A stretch of 64,000 bases of DNA from Enterococcus_I eurekensis (GTDB lineage: Bacteria; Bacillota; Bacilli; Lactobacillales; Enterococcaceae): positions 62,001 through 126,000 of the forward strand of contig NZ_JBHSGT010000054.1 of assembly GCF_042654605.1 (NCBI RefSeq), given 5' to 3'. The translations under genes were made by a program, and so were the position numbers. Position 1 is the stretch's first letter, and every line of letters starts with the position of its first letter. The notes beneath the pieces were generated by a model. That model did not search any database, was not told the origin of the DNA, and saw only the letters and a list, made by a program, of their open reading frames with translations. Positions 44,426 to 53,448 of this stretch are shown piece after piece.

Positions 44426-46616
44426 AGTGGGTAAAAAGTTAAATGGACGTTACTTGATTTTAGGTACCATTGGCAGTGGTGGTATGGCACATGTTTATTT
44501 AGCAAAAGACTTAATCCTAAATCGAGAGGTAGCGGTGAAAGTCTTACGTTTTGATTTTCAAAATGATCAAAATGCGATTCGTCGCTTTCAAAGAGAAGCA
44601 TTAGCGGCGACGGAATTAGTTCATCCCAATATTGTCGCGGTTTATGATGTTGGTGAAGAAGATGGTATGCAGTATTTGGTCATGGAATATGTTCGGGGCA
44701 TGGATTTAAAACGTTACATTCAAACGCGTTATCCGTTACCATTCCAAACAATTGTCAGTATTATGCAACAAATTTTGTCGGCGGTTGCTTTAGCCCACCA
44801 ACATCGAATTATTCATCGTGATTTGAAACCACAAAATGTTCTAATGGATGAAGACGGAACTGTTAAAATTGCCGATTTTGGGATTGCAATTGCACTTTCA
44901 GAAACATCGATTACACAAACGAATACAATGCTTGGTTCGGTGCACTATTTATCACCAGAACAGGCACGTGGGAGTATGGCGACGAATCAGTCCGACATTT
45001 ATGCGTTAGGTATTATTTTATTCGAGATGTTGACCGGCCAAGTACCATTTGATGGCGAGTCAGCCGTTACAATTGCTTTAAAACATTTCCAAGAAGATGT
45101 ACCAGGATTACATTTATTTGATCCCAATATTCCACAATCGTTAGAAAATGTTGTGTTGAGAGCAACAGCTAAAGAAACGGCCGATCGCTACCAAAGTGCA
45201 GATGAAATGTGGGAAGATTTAGCTACCGTTTTATCGCCAGACCGTTTAAATGAGCCTCGTTGGGAACCAAAAGCAATATTAAGTGAGACGAAAATTTTAA
45301 CGACATTAGCGCCAGATGCACCGATGCCCGAATCTTTTGCTAAAATGGCTACATCTGAGATAAAGTCGGAAGCAGAAGAAGTCGAAGATGTCCCAGTAAA
45401 AAAAGGCAAGAAAAAATGGCTATGGTTGTTACTACTGCCACTGATTGCTGCAGGTGCATTCGCTAGTTTCTATTTGTTTAACGGTAATGGCCAAGTCAAA
45501 GTTCCCGATGTTAGTGAAATGACTGAAGTTGCTGCTCGTGACGCGCTACGTGAAGTAGGCTTACAAGTCGCTGCCGAAACGAAAGAAATTGCCGATGATA
45601 CGATTGAAGAAGGCCGTGTAGTTAAAACGACACCCGAAGCGGGTGCACAAGTAAAAGAAAAAAGAGAAATTACTTTATATTTAAGTAGTGGCAGTAAAAA
45701 AATTAAAATGCCGGACGTGACGGGACAAAAGTTAACAGATGCTAAACGTGATCTACGTAATGCGGATTTTGTTGATGCCAATATTAAAACAAAAGAAGAT
45801 TACGATGATGAAGTTCCTGAAGGTGAAGTAATAGAGCAAACACCTGAAGCAGGTACGGAAGTTGCTGCCAAGGACACGGAAGTTGAATTAATGGTCAGTC
45901 AAGGACCACGTCCAATTTCAATGATTGATTACATTGGTACGACAGAAGACATTGCGCGTGCAAGTCTTGACGACCTGGGCTTAGGTGAAAATAAAGTGAC
46001 GGTGACAGAAAAAAATAGTTCTGAACCAGTCGGTCAAATTATTGAACAGACGCCTCCTGGTGGAGCAGATGTGATTCCCGGAAAAACGAAAATTTCTTTT
46101 GTTGTTAGTAAAGGTGAAGAAAAAACGAAAGTTCCAAATTTAGATAATTTAACGGAATCAAGCGCGCTAGATGAACTAAAAGATGCAGAATTAAAAGCTG
46201 GGAATATCAGCAATGCATTTGATGAAAATATTGCAGAGGGGCGTGTAATTAGTTACAGTCCATCTGCCGGGACAGAAGTTGCTAAAAACTCTACTGTGGA
46301 TTTAGTCATCTCAAAAGGACCAGAACGACAAGATTCGAGCGAACCCAAAGCAACTAAAACGTTCACTGTCAACGTGCAAGCAAGCTTTAAAAAGGACGGA
46401 CCAGCAACCCAAACGGTGACTATTTGGGTAACTGATAATAATGGCGACCATCGCCAAGCACAACAACTAGAGCTAACTGCCAATTCAACGCCACAAACAG
46501 TCGGTATTTCGATTACCGTCTATGAAGGCGAAGTCGCGACCGTTTTTGTTGGTCGTGATGGTGGCGAAGAAATTAGCCAAGAAGTTGGAAATGCAACGAC
46601 TGTTCAAGTTCCATAG
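44418..46616 (+). CDS. prkC: PASTA-domain Ser/Thr protein kinase PrkC
   Basis: Transmembrane kinase of 732 residues that senses cell-wall muropeptides. A cytoplasmic kinase domain occupies about residues 1-270, with glycine loop GSGGMAHVY, catalytic HRDLKPQN and DFG (IADFGIA). One membrane helix (WLWLLLLPLIAAGAFASFYLF) follows a lysine-rich stretch. Outside are four PASTA repeats (starting VPDVSEM, MPDVTGQ, MIDYIG and VPNLDNL) and a C-terminal domain of about 100 residues. The third repeat is divergent. The usual next gene rsgA is absent; a terminator and a 650 bp orphan stretch follow. Confidence 0.96.
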   Translation: MIEVGKKLNGRYLILGTIGSGGMAHVYLAKDLILNREVAVKVLRFDFQNDQNAIRRFQREALAATELVHPNIVAVYDVGEEDGMQYLVMEYVRGMDLKRYIQTRYPLPFQTIVSIMQQILSAVALAHQHRIIHRDLKPQNVLMDEDGTVKIADFGIAIALSETSITQTNTMLGSVHYLSPEQARGSMATNQSDIYALGIILFEMLTGQVPFDGESAVTIALKHFQEDVPGLHLFDPNIPQSLENVVLRATAKETADRYQSADEMWEDLATVLSPDRLNEPRWEPKAILSETKILTTLAPDAPMPESFAKMATSEIKSEAEEVEDVPVKKGKKKWLWLLLLPLIAAGAFASFYLFNGNGQVKVPDVSEMTEVAARDALREVGLQVAAETKEIADDTIEEGRVVKTTPEAGAQVKEKREITLYLSSGSKKIKMPDVTGQKLTDAKRDLRNADFVDANIKTKEDYDDEVPEGEVIEQTPEAGTEVAAKDTEVELMVSQGPRPISMIDYIGTTEDIARASLDDLGLGENKVTVTEKNSSEPVGQIIEQTPPGGADVIPGKTKISFVVSKGEEKTKVPNLDNLTESSALDELKDAELKAGNISNAFDENIAEGRVISYSPSAGTEVAKNSTVDLVISKGPERQDSSEPKATKTFTVNVQASFKKDGPATQTVTIWVTDNNGDHRQAQQLELTANSTPQTVGISITVYEGEVATVFVGRDGGEEISQEVGNATTVQVP

Positions 46617-46627
46617 ATAAATAAAAA

Positions 46628-46671
46628 AAGAGCGCTCAATCGATATTTTAATCGGTTGGGTGCTTTTTTTA
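46628..46671 (+). terminator. Terminator after prkC
   Basis: AGCGCTCAATCGAT pairs with ATCGGTTGGGTGCT (with G-U pairs), followed by seven or more T. Confidence 0.85.
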
Positions 46672-47304
46672 GTAGGTATGATTTATAGAGAGTAAGTCCC
46701 GAACTTCATAGTCGAAAGTATGCAAAAAAATATTTTTTCAATCTTTGAATATAAAGTGAGAGCTCCGAACAAAGTAGTAAAATTCAGAAATTATTCTATT
46801 CGAACAGATAAATACAGATTCAAAAGACAACCTCAAATATATAAACGAATTATCATTTTTGTTACAAATTATCATAACGAGTGATAAAGTTTGTTTATCA
46901 TGATAAATTAGTGGGCGATTCAGACTTTTACAAAATTGTTAGAATCTGTGGTATGGAAGGAAAATGAACTTTTATGTGTTTTTTATGAGCGGAATCAGGT
47001 CTTAAGAAGCTCGTAAAGCTTCACAATTCCAAAACATTAATATCATATATATCAATGTTTCAAGACGTTTTCCAATTTGTTGTAAGGTGTCTTTTTTAAT
47101 ACATCCGACATGGGTGGTGTAATATATAGGGTGGAAGTCCCGAAAAGTGAAGGTAGAAGTAACATTTCACTTAATAGAAGGGGAGAGAGATTGGAAATTA
47201 ATTATTTCCCCTACTTTATTGGATCTTAAAAGTCAGAATTTTTTGTAAGAGGGACCTATTTTATAACTTTTCATTGTTTTAAAAGACAGAAGCAACCCTT
47301 CTCC
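46672..47304. other. Orphan intergenic stretch with operator-like palindromes and hairpins
   Basis: About 630 bp without a convincing gene. It holds TTATCAT or its complement ATGATAA/GTGATAA at about 46850, 46869, 46882 and the perfect palindrome TTTATCATGATAAA (46894-46907). A TAGAAT -10 lies at about 46940. A tiny frame with a good ribosome binding site (46964-47005, MNFYVFFMSGIRS) is followed by GAAGCT-AGCTTC. Further on are hairpins GGG-CCC (about 47129-47141), AAGTGAA/TTCACTT and AGGGGA/TCCCCT. AGTCCCGAA occurs twice (about 46695 and 47137). It looks like remains of a lost gene's control region or a mobile element. Confidence 0.45.
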
Positions 47305-47352
47305 TTTCCAAGTTCATTAAAATTCAGTATAATGAAGGTCAACATTAGTCAA
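47305..47352 (+). promoter_or_regulatory. ctsR-clpC promoter with CtsR operator
   Basis: TATAAT at 47328-47333 with a weak TTTCCA (47305-47310) 17 bp before it. GGTCAACATTAGTCAA (47337-47352) matches the CtsR direct repeat GGTCAAANANNGGTCAAA with few changes, and lies at the transcript start. It indicates heat-shock autoregulation. Confidence 0.8.
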
Positions 47353-47367
47353 GGGAGGGTATGAGTG

Positions 47368-47835
47368 ATGAATCCGCGTAACACATCTGATTTAATTGAA
47401 GCTTATTTGAAAAAGATTTTAGAAGAGCGATCGATGGTTGAAATTAGGCGAACTGAAATGGCAGATTTATTTAATTGTGTCCCTTCGCAAATTAATTATG
47501 TAATTAATACGCGCTTTACGATACAACGAGGCTATGCAGTTGAGAGTAAACGAGGCGGCGGCGGTTATATCCGCATCGAAAAAGTCCAAGTTTCGAGTCG
47601 ACACCAATTCTTGAAACAAGTCAACCAACTATTTGAAAATGAGATAGATGAACGAGATGGGCATGCGATTATCCATCGATTATTTGAAGAAAAACTAATC
47701 ACAAAGCGTGAAGGAAATTTACTATTAACGATTCTAAGTAAACAAATATTATCAAAATCAAAAGACGAATCAAAAGTTCGCGCATCGATTTTACATGGTG
47801 TTTTAGAACGTTTAAGTTATGAAGAGAAGGAGTGA
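47368..47835 (+). CDS. ctsR: Heat-shock repressor CtsR
   Basis: Class III heat-shock repressor of 155 residues. The N-terminal winged helix reads TSDLIEAYLKKILEERSMVEIRRTEMADLFNCVPSQINYVINTRFT. The glycine-rich wing RGGGGYIRI is the thermosensor. The C-terminal dimer domain is EREGNLLLTIL-like. ATG 47368 fits AGGGAGG spacing better than GTG 47365. The mcsA-mcsB genes found between ctsR and clpC in Bacillus are absent, as in other lactic acid bacteria. Confidence 0.95.
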   Translation: MNPRNTSDLIEAYLKKILEERSMVEIRRTEMADLFNCVPSQINYVINTRFTIQRGYAVESKRGGGGYIRIEKVQVSSRHQFLKQVNQLFENEIDERDGHAIIHRLFEEKLITKREGNLLLTILSKQILSKSKDESKVRASILHGVLERLSYEEKE

Positions 47836-47840
47836 ATCTT

Positions 47841-50351
47841 ATGGATGAATTATTTACAGCACGAGCAAAAGCCGTTTTGGCCATCTCTCAAGAAGAAGCC
47901 AAATTTTTTAAACACCAGTCTGTAGGATCGGAGCACCTTTTGCTCGCTCTAGTTATTGAGCAAGATGGCATTGCCGGTAAGACATTAAGAGAAATGAACG
48001 TCCAAGAAAATGATATTCGTGAGGAAATTGAACACATTACAGGTTATGGTCTAATGAAGGACTACCCTGTTGGTGGATTTTTACCATACTCTCCTCGCGG
48101 ACGCCAAATTTTTGCATACGCAGGTGACGAAGCCAAGCGTTTAGGGAGTCAACAAATCGGCACGGAACATTTATTACTAGGGATGTTACGTGATGAAGAA
48201 ATTTTAGCAGCTCGTATTTTATTAAATCTTGGTTTTAGCTTAGCTAAAATGCGTCAATTATTAAATAAAAAAATGGGTATGAGTGAACCTCGTGGTATGG
48301 CTGGAAGACGTCAAGGTCAAAAAGGTCCACGTCAAGCACCACAACAGCCACAAACGGAAGGAACACCTGTTTTAGACTCATTAGCACGCGATTTGACAAA
48401 ACTAGCTTACGATAAGCGTTTAGATCCTGTCGTTGGGCGTAGTAATGAAGTCCGTCGTTTAATCCAAATTTTAAGTCGTCGGACAAAAAATAATCCTGTA
48501 CTAGTCGGGGAACCGGGTGTTGGTAAAACAGCGATTGTGGAAGGCTTAGCACAAAAAATTATTGCAGGTGAAGTTCCAAGGGATATGCAAAATAAGCGTT
48601 TAATGATGCTTGATATGGGAGGACTTGTAGCGGGTACGAAATACCGTGGCGAGTTTGAAGATCGGATGAAAAAAATCATTGATGAAATTTATCATGACGG
48701 ACAAGTTATTTTGTTTATTGATGAATTGCATACGTTAATTGGAGCCGGTGGTGCAGAAGGTGCAATCGATGCAGCCAATATTTTAAAACCAGCCTTAGCT
48801 CGTGGAGAACTACAAACAATCGGTGCAACAACCCTAGATGAATATCAAAAATATATTGAAAAAGACTCCGCCCTCGAACGTCGTTTTGCTCGCGTACAAG
48901 TCGATCAACCCACTGCAGCTGAAGCAGAAGAAATCTTAATAGGTTTACGACCACGCTACGAAGAACACCATGGCGTCAAGATTTTAGACGAAGCTTTACA
49001 TGCAGCGGTCCAATTGTCAGAGCGCTACATTAATTCCCGTCAATTACCAGATAAAGCGATTGATTTAATGGATGAAGCCGCGGCAAAAGTTCGATTAGAT
49101 AAATCAGATGAAGTAGCCGATACTGTACGAATTCAAACGGAATTATTAGCGTTAACCGAAGCCAAAGAAGCGGCCATTCGCGATCAGGATTTTACGCAAG
49201 CTGCTCAAATTCGTGTGAAAGAAAAAGCGCTGGCGAAACGTTTAACTGAAGCAACTTTACTTGAAATGAAAGAAAATGGTGGCTATAAAGATACGGTGAC
49301 TGAAGAAGATGTGACCGCTGTTGTTTCTCAATGGACGGGTGTACCGTTGCAACAAATGGAGAAAAAAGAAACGGAACGTCTACTCGATTTAGAAAATGTG
49401 TTGCATCAACGGGTAGTTGGCCAAGATGAAGCAGTTCGAGCAATTTCTCGAGCGATTCGTCGTGCGAGAAGTGGATTGAAAGATCCGAATCGTCCGATTG
49501 GTTCATTTATGTTCTTAGGCCCAACAGGAGTCGGAAAAACCGAGTTAGCTAAAGCATTAGCCGAAGCGATGTTCGGTAGCGAAAATTCGCTGATTCGTGT
49601 CGACATGTCTGAGTTTATGGAAAAATACAGTACGAGTCGTTTAATTGGTTCGCCTCCAGGTTATGTTGGCTATGATGAAGGTGGTCAATTAACTGAAAAA
49701 GTTCGTTCAAAACCGTATTCAGTTATTTTGTTAGATGAAGTTGAAAAGGCGCATCCTGATGTCTTTAATATTTTATTACAAGTCTTAGATGATGGTCATT
49801 TAACCGATGCTAAAGGTCGTAAAGTTGATTTTAGAAATACGATTTTAATTATGACTTCAAATATCGGAGCGACACAATTACGTGAAGAGAAAAATGTTGG
49901 TTTTAATGTTGTTGAAACCTCAAAAGATTACAATGCGATGCAAAAACGTATTTTAGAAGAATTGAAAAAAGCTTATCGACCTGAATTCTTAAACCGAATC
50001 GATGAAACAATTGTCTTCCGTTCGTTAGAGCAAAAAGAAATTCATCAAATCGTGAAAATTATGAGTCGTTCCATTATTAAACGTTTAGAAGAACAAGATA
50101 TCCAATTGAAGATTACACCAGCAGCAATTGATGTAATTGGTAAAGCAGGATTTGATCCTGAATATGGTGCCCGTCCAATTCGTCGTGCTTTACAAAAAGA
50201 AGTGGAAGACCGACTAAGCGAGGCTCTATTAATGGGGCAAATTCATTTAGGCGATCATGTAACAATTGGCGCTTCAAAAGGTACGATTACACTGAACGTT
50301 AAAGAAAAAAAGGTTCAACCAGTAACAAAAGTTGCGTTACAAAAAGTTTAA
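47841..50351 (+). CDS. clpC: AAA+ unfoldase ClpC
   Basis: Hsp100 unfoldase of about 836 residues that feeds ClpP. Two Clp-N repeats (residues 1-150) are followed by AAA domain 1 (Walker A GEPGVGKTA) and the middle coiled segment with a UVR-like motif (AAIRDQDFTQAAQIRVKEKALAK). AAA domain 2 (GPTGVGKTE) ends in the D2-small domain (DPEYGARPIRRALQKEVED). ATG 47841 after GAGAAGGAG is the likely start. Operon with ctsR. Confidence 0.97.
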   Translation: MDELFTARAKAVLAISQEEAKFFKHQSVGSEHLLLALVIEQDGIAGKTLREMNVQENDIREEIEHITGYGLMKDYPVGGFLPYSPRGRQIFAYAGDEAKRLGSQQIGTEHLLLGMLRDEEILAARILLNLGFSLAKMRQLLNKKMGMSEPRGMAGRRQGQKGPRQAPQQPQTEGTPVLDSLARDLTKLAYDKRLDPVVGRSNEVRRLIQILSRRTKNNPVLVGEPGVGKTAIVEGLAQKIIAGEVPRDMQNKRLMMLDMGGLVAGTKYRGEFEDRMKKIIDEIYHDGQVILFIDELHTLIGAGGAEGAIDAANILKPALARGELQTIGATTLDEYQKYIEKDSALERRFARVQVDQPTAAEAEEILIGLRPRYEEHHGVKILDEALHAAVQLSERYINSRQLPDKAIDLMDEAAAKVRLDKSDEVADTVRIQTELLALTEAKEAAIRDQDFTQAAQIRVKEKALAKRLTEATLLEMKENGGYKDTVTEEDVTAVVSQWTGVPLQQMEKKETERLLDLENVLHQRVVGQDEAVRAISRAIRRARSGLKDPNRPIGSFMFLGPTGVGKTELAKALAEAMFGSENSLIRVDMSEFMEKYSTSRLIGSPPGYVGYDEGGQLTEKVRSKPYSVILLDEVEKAHPDVFNILLQVLDDGHLTDAKGRKVDFRNTILIMTSNIGATQLREEKNVGFNVVETSKDYNAMQKRILEELKKAYRPEFLNRIDETIVFRSLEQKEIHQIVKIMSRSIIKRLEEQDIQLKITPAAIDVIGKAGFDPEYGARPIRRALQKEVEDRLSEALLMGQIHLGDHVTIGASKGTITLNVKEKKVQPVTKVALQKV

Positions 50352-50358
50352 TATAACA

Positions 50359-50398
50359 AAACATCAAGCGAATCCGATTGGAAGCTTGATGTTTTTTT
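50359..50398 (+). terminator. Terminator after clpC
   Basis: ACATCAAGC pairs with GCTTGATGT, followed by seven T. Confidence 0.9.
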
Positions 50399-50651
50399 GT
50401 GTAAAAATAACATATGCAAACTTTGTCTTTACCTTTAATCGCTGATTCGTGCACAATAAAACAGTTAGTGGTGGAAATAAAAGAATTAAATATCACAAAC
50501 AAATAAAAGAATAGCTTGAAAAAACGCTTAAATAAAGAATTTAACTTTATTTCGGTCAATATTAATTGTAATCAGGTGAACATAAGACTGTGAAATTATC
50601 GTGAAAAAACACACGAACACTCTTGGAAACAAGCGCCGCATGTGATACGAT
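50399..50651 (+). promoter_or_regulatory. Intergenic stretch ending in the trhP1 promoter
   Basis: AT-rich and without a gene. TTGGAA (50623-50628), 17 bp and TACGAT (50646-50651) form a promoter for the two U32 genes. Nothing else is recognised between 50399 and 50622. Confidence 0.55.
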
Positions 50652-50679
50652 TAGTTCGTTGCAAGGAGGGTATATGAAT

Positions 50680-51600
50680 ATGATTGAAATAATCGCAACA
50701 GTTGAATCCGTGGAACAAGCAAAAGCTTTGTTGCCGGTTGTCGATACGATTTACTTTGGGGAAGAAACCTTTGCGTTACGCTTACCCCATTCCTTTACAA
50801 GAGAAGAGCAACGTGAATTGGTCAAACTTGCTCATCAAGCAGGTAAAAAAGCGATGGTTGCTACCAATGCATTGATGCATCCTGAAAAAATGAAATTAGT
50901 TCCAGAATATTTAGCCTTTTTAAAAGAAATTGAAATCGATCTGATTACGGTTGGGGAACCTGGCGTGATTTATGTGATGGGACAAAAAGAAGAACTGCAA
51001 ATCCCGTTTATCTATGCTGCAGAAACACTCGTTACAAGTGCCCGTCAAATTAACTTCTGGGGTCGCAAAGGTGCGCAAGGTGCTGTTCTAGCACGTGAAG
51101 TGCCTTTTGAAGAGATGAAAGTACTAGCACCACAATTAGAAATTCCAGCTGAAGTCTTGGTTTATGGTGCGACCTGTATTCATCATTCAAAACGTCCGTT
51201 ACTTGATAATTATTATAATTTCACGAAACAAGAGGAAGGCACGTCGAAACATCGGAATTTATTTATTTCTGAACCGAAAAAAGATGAGACGCATTACTCT
51301 ATTTTTGAAGATTCACATGGCACACATATTTATGCAAATAACGATTTAAGTTTGATGCAAGAATTAAACGAACTTGCGACGACGAATTTAACGACATGGA
51401 AGCTTGACGGGATGTTTACACCAGGTGAAAATTTCGTAGCCATAGCGAAAATATTCAACGAGGCGCGTCAAGCGATTGAAAATAACAATTGGACAACGAA
51501 ACTGGGTGAAAAATTGAGCCAACAAGTAGCTGAATTACATCCGGAAAATCGCGGTTTAGATACTGGTTTTTATTACGTTGATCCAAAGAAAATTAAGTAA
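50680..51600 (+). CDS. U32-family tRNA hydroxylation protein, first subunit (TrhP1-like)
   Basis: Protein of about 306 residues of the U32 family, the shorter member of the pair called YrrN/TrhP1 in Bacillus. There the pair is needed for tRNA wobble uridine 5-hydroxylation with prephenate. Core segments: DTIYFGEETFALRLPHSFTREEQRELV, ITVGEPGVIYVM and VPAEVLVYGATCIHHSKRPLLDNY. AAGGAGG suits ATG 50680 (spacing 10) better than ATG 50674 (spacing 4). It is 12 bp before its partner. The old 'collagenase' label of U32 should not be taken as function. Confidence 0.85.
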   Translation: MIEIIATVESVEQAKALLPVVDTIYFGEETFALRLPHSFTREEQRELVKLAHQAGKKAMVATNALMHPEKMKLVPEYLAFLKEIEIDLITVGEPGVIYVMGQKEELQIPFIYAAETLVTSARQINFWGRKGAQGAVLAREVPFEEMKVLAPQLEIPAEVLVYGATCIHHSKRPLLDNYYNFTKQEEGTSKHRNLFISEPKKDETHYSIFEDSHGTHIYANNDLSLMQELNELATTNLTTWKLDGMFTPGENFVAIAKIFNEARQAIENNNWTTKLGEKLSQQVAELHPENRGLDTGFYYVDPKKIK

Positions 51601-51612
51601 GGAAGTGAACTT

Positions 51613-52854
51613 ATGGCAACAACAAGAAAGCTTAAACGTCCAGAAGTTTTAGCACCTGCGGGTACATTAGAAAAATTAAAAGTAGCGATTCATTACGGAG
51701 CAGATGCGGTTTATATTGGCGGAAATGCTTATGGTTTAAGAAGTCGTGCAGGAAACTTTACCTATGAGCAAATGGCTGAAGGTGTCGCTTTTGCGAAAGA
51801 ACATAATGCCAAAGTTTATGTAGCAGCCAATATGGTGACGCATGAAGGAAACCAAGAAGGTGCGGGCGAATTTTTCCGTGAATTACGTGATGTTGGTATT
51901 TCGGCGGTGATTGTATCCGATCCAGCTTTAATTGAAATTTGTATTACAGAAGCACCAGGTTTGCCGGTTCATCTGTCAACGCAGGCTTCAGCGACCAACT
52001 ATGAGACGCTTGAATTTTGGAAAAATGAAGGGCTAGAGCGCGTAGTTTTAGGCCGCGAAGTCTCAATGGAAGAAGTGGCGGAAATCCGTAGAAATACAGA
52101 TGTTGAGATTGAAGCTTTCATTCATGGGGCGATGTGTATTTCCTATTCTGGTCGTTGTACGCTATCAAATCATATGTCGATGCGTGATGCCAATCGTGGA
52201 GGTTGTTCGCAATCTTGTCGTTGGAAATACGATTTATATGATCTTCCTTTCGGTGAAGAGCGCCGGAGCTTAACTAAAAATGGTGAAGTTGCGGAAGAGT
52301 TTTCAATGAGTGCGGTCGATATGTCAATGATCGAACACATTCCAGATATTATTGAAAATGGTATCGATTCCTTAAAAATTGAGGGAAGAATGAAGTCCAT
52401 TCATTATGTTTCAACTGTTTCAAACGTTTATAAAGCAGCAGTTGATAGCTATATGGCTGACCCAGAAAATTATGTTTGCAAACAAGAGTGGATTGATGAA
52501 TTGTGGAAAGTTGCTCAACGTGAGCTGGCAACTGGTTTTTATTATGGAACACCAACAGAAAACGAACAACTTTTTGGGGCGCGTCGCAAGATTCCTGAAT
52601 ATAAATTTATCGGAGAAGTTTTAAGTTATGATGAGGCAACGAAAATTGCGACAATCCGTCAAAGAAATGCCTTTGAAGTAGGCGATGAAATTGAATTTTA
52701 TGGTCCAGGCTTCCATCATTTTGAACAAAAGATTGAAGTTATGTATAATGAAGATAACGAAAGCATTGATCGTGCACCAAATGCGATGATGATCGTGACA
52801 ATGCCGGTTAACGAGAAAGTTGAACCAGGTGATATGATTCGTAAACGTAAATAA
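51613..52854 (+). CDS. U32-family tRNA hydroxylation protein, second subunit (TrhP2-like)
   Basis: U32 protein of 413 residues, the YrrO/TrhP2 counterpart. It has the family signature EAFIHGAMCISYSGRCTLSNHM followed by the cysteines of GGCSQSCRW, likely an iron-sulphur site. An N-terminal TIM-barrel-like part (KRPEVLAPAGTLEKLKVAIHYGADAVYIGG) and a C-terminal beta-barrel (FEVGDEIEFYGPG) complete it. Tightly linked to the first subunit and ending in a terminator. Confidence 0.87.
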   Translation: MATTRKLKRPEVLAPAGTLEKLKVAIHYGADAVYIGGNAYGLRSRAGNFTYEQMAEGVAFAKEHNAKVYVAANMVTHEGNQEGAGEFFRELRDVGISAVIVSDPALIEICITEAPGLPVHLSTQASATNYETLEFWKNEGLERVVLGREVSMEEVAEIRRNTDVEIEAFIHGAMCISYSGRCTLSNHMSMRDANRGGCSQSCRWKYDLYDLPFGEERRSLTKNGEVAEEFSMSAVDMSMIEHIPDIIENGIDSLKIEGRMKSIHYVSTVSNVYKAAVDSYMADPENYVCKQEWIDELWKVAQRELATGFYYGTPTENEQLFGARRKIPEYKFIGEVLSYDEATKIATIRQRNAFEVGDEIEFYGPGFHHFEQKIEVMYNEDNESIDRAPNAMMIVTMPVNEKVEPGDMIRKRK

Positions 52855-52862
52855 TCAATAAT

Positions 52863-52903
52863 GAAGAGCCGTTCTTTTCTTAATTGGAAAGAGGCTCTTT
52901 TTT
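52863..52903 (+). terminator. Terminator after the U32 pair
   Basis: AAGAGCC-TCTTT pairs with AAAGA-GGCTCTT and ends in six T. Confidence 0.9.
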
Positions 52904-52921
52904 GACAAAGGAGCCCAACTA

Positions 52922-53377
52922 ATGTGTAAATTTAAGTGGCGTAAACAAGTATTATCGGAAGATTGGCCGTTACTATTAGAAGCCGATCCCTCAAAAGGGA
53001 TGGTTGAAATATATCTGGAGCAAAGTGATATATTGGAAGTACGAGAACAAAAGGAATTAATTGGTATTTTAGTTTTAAAATCAAATGATATACAAACTAG
53101 TGAAATCATGAATCTTTCAGTCCGTGAAGATTGCCGGCAAAAAGGAATTGGTCGCAAGCTAATCGAGCAGGCGCTGGCTTTTGGTCGAACGAAAAATGAT
53201 CGAAAAATCATGATTGCAACCGGGACGACAAGTTTGTCTGCTTTGTTGTTGTATCAAAAATGCGGGTTTCGCGTCGAAGCGGTGGAACGTGATTATTTTA
53301 CCCAACATTATGCAGAAATACTGATTGAAAATGGTGTTGTTTTACGAGATCGATTAATCTTGAGTCAGGAAATTTAA
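52922..53377 (+). CDS. GNAT-family N-acetyltransferase
   Basis: Acetyl-CoA-dependent acetyltransferase of 151 residues with motif A seen as EIMNLSVREDCRQKGIGRKLIEQAL (pantetheine loop RQKGIG) and motif B as LLYQKCGFRVEAVERDYF. AAAGGAGCCC precedes the ATG. The acceptor is unknown. It stands alone between the U32 genes and glutathione reductase. Confidence 0.82.
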   Translation: MCKFKWRKQVLSEDWPLLLEADPSKGMVEIYLEQSDILEVREQKELIGILVLKSNDIQTSEIMNLSVREDCRQKGIGRKLIEQALAFGRTKNDRKIMIATGTTSLSALLLYQKCGFRVEAVERDYFTQHYAEILIENGVVLRDRLILSQEI

Positions 53378-53448
53378 AAAATTGACAGTCATTTTTCTGC
53401 ATGGTACGTTAAGAGGAAATTAAAAATAAAAAATGGAGGCGACTCTTT

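Noticed and set aside
47129..47190. The GGGTGGAAGTCCC stretch as part of a group II intron.
   Set aside because: No reverse transcriptase frame and no recognisable domain V are present; the short match can be chance.
50674..52854. The U32 pair as secreted collagenase virulence factors.
   Set aside because: No signal peptides are present and the pair matches TrhP1/TrhP2, which act in tRNA modification.
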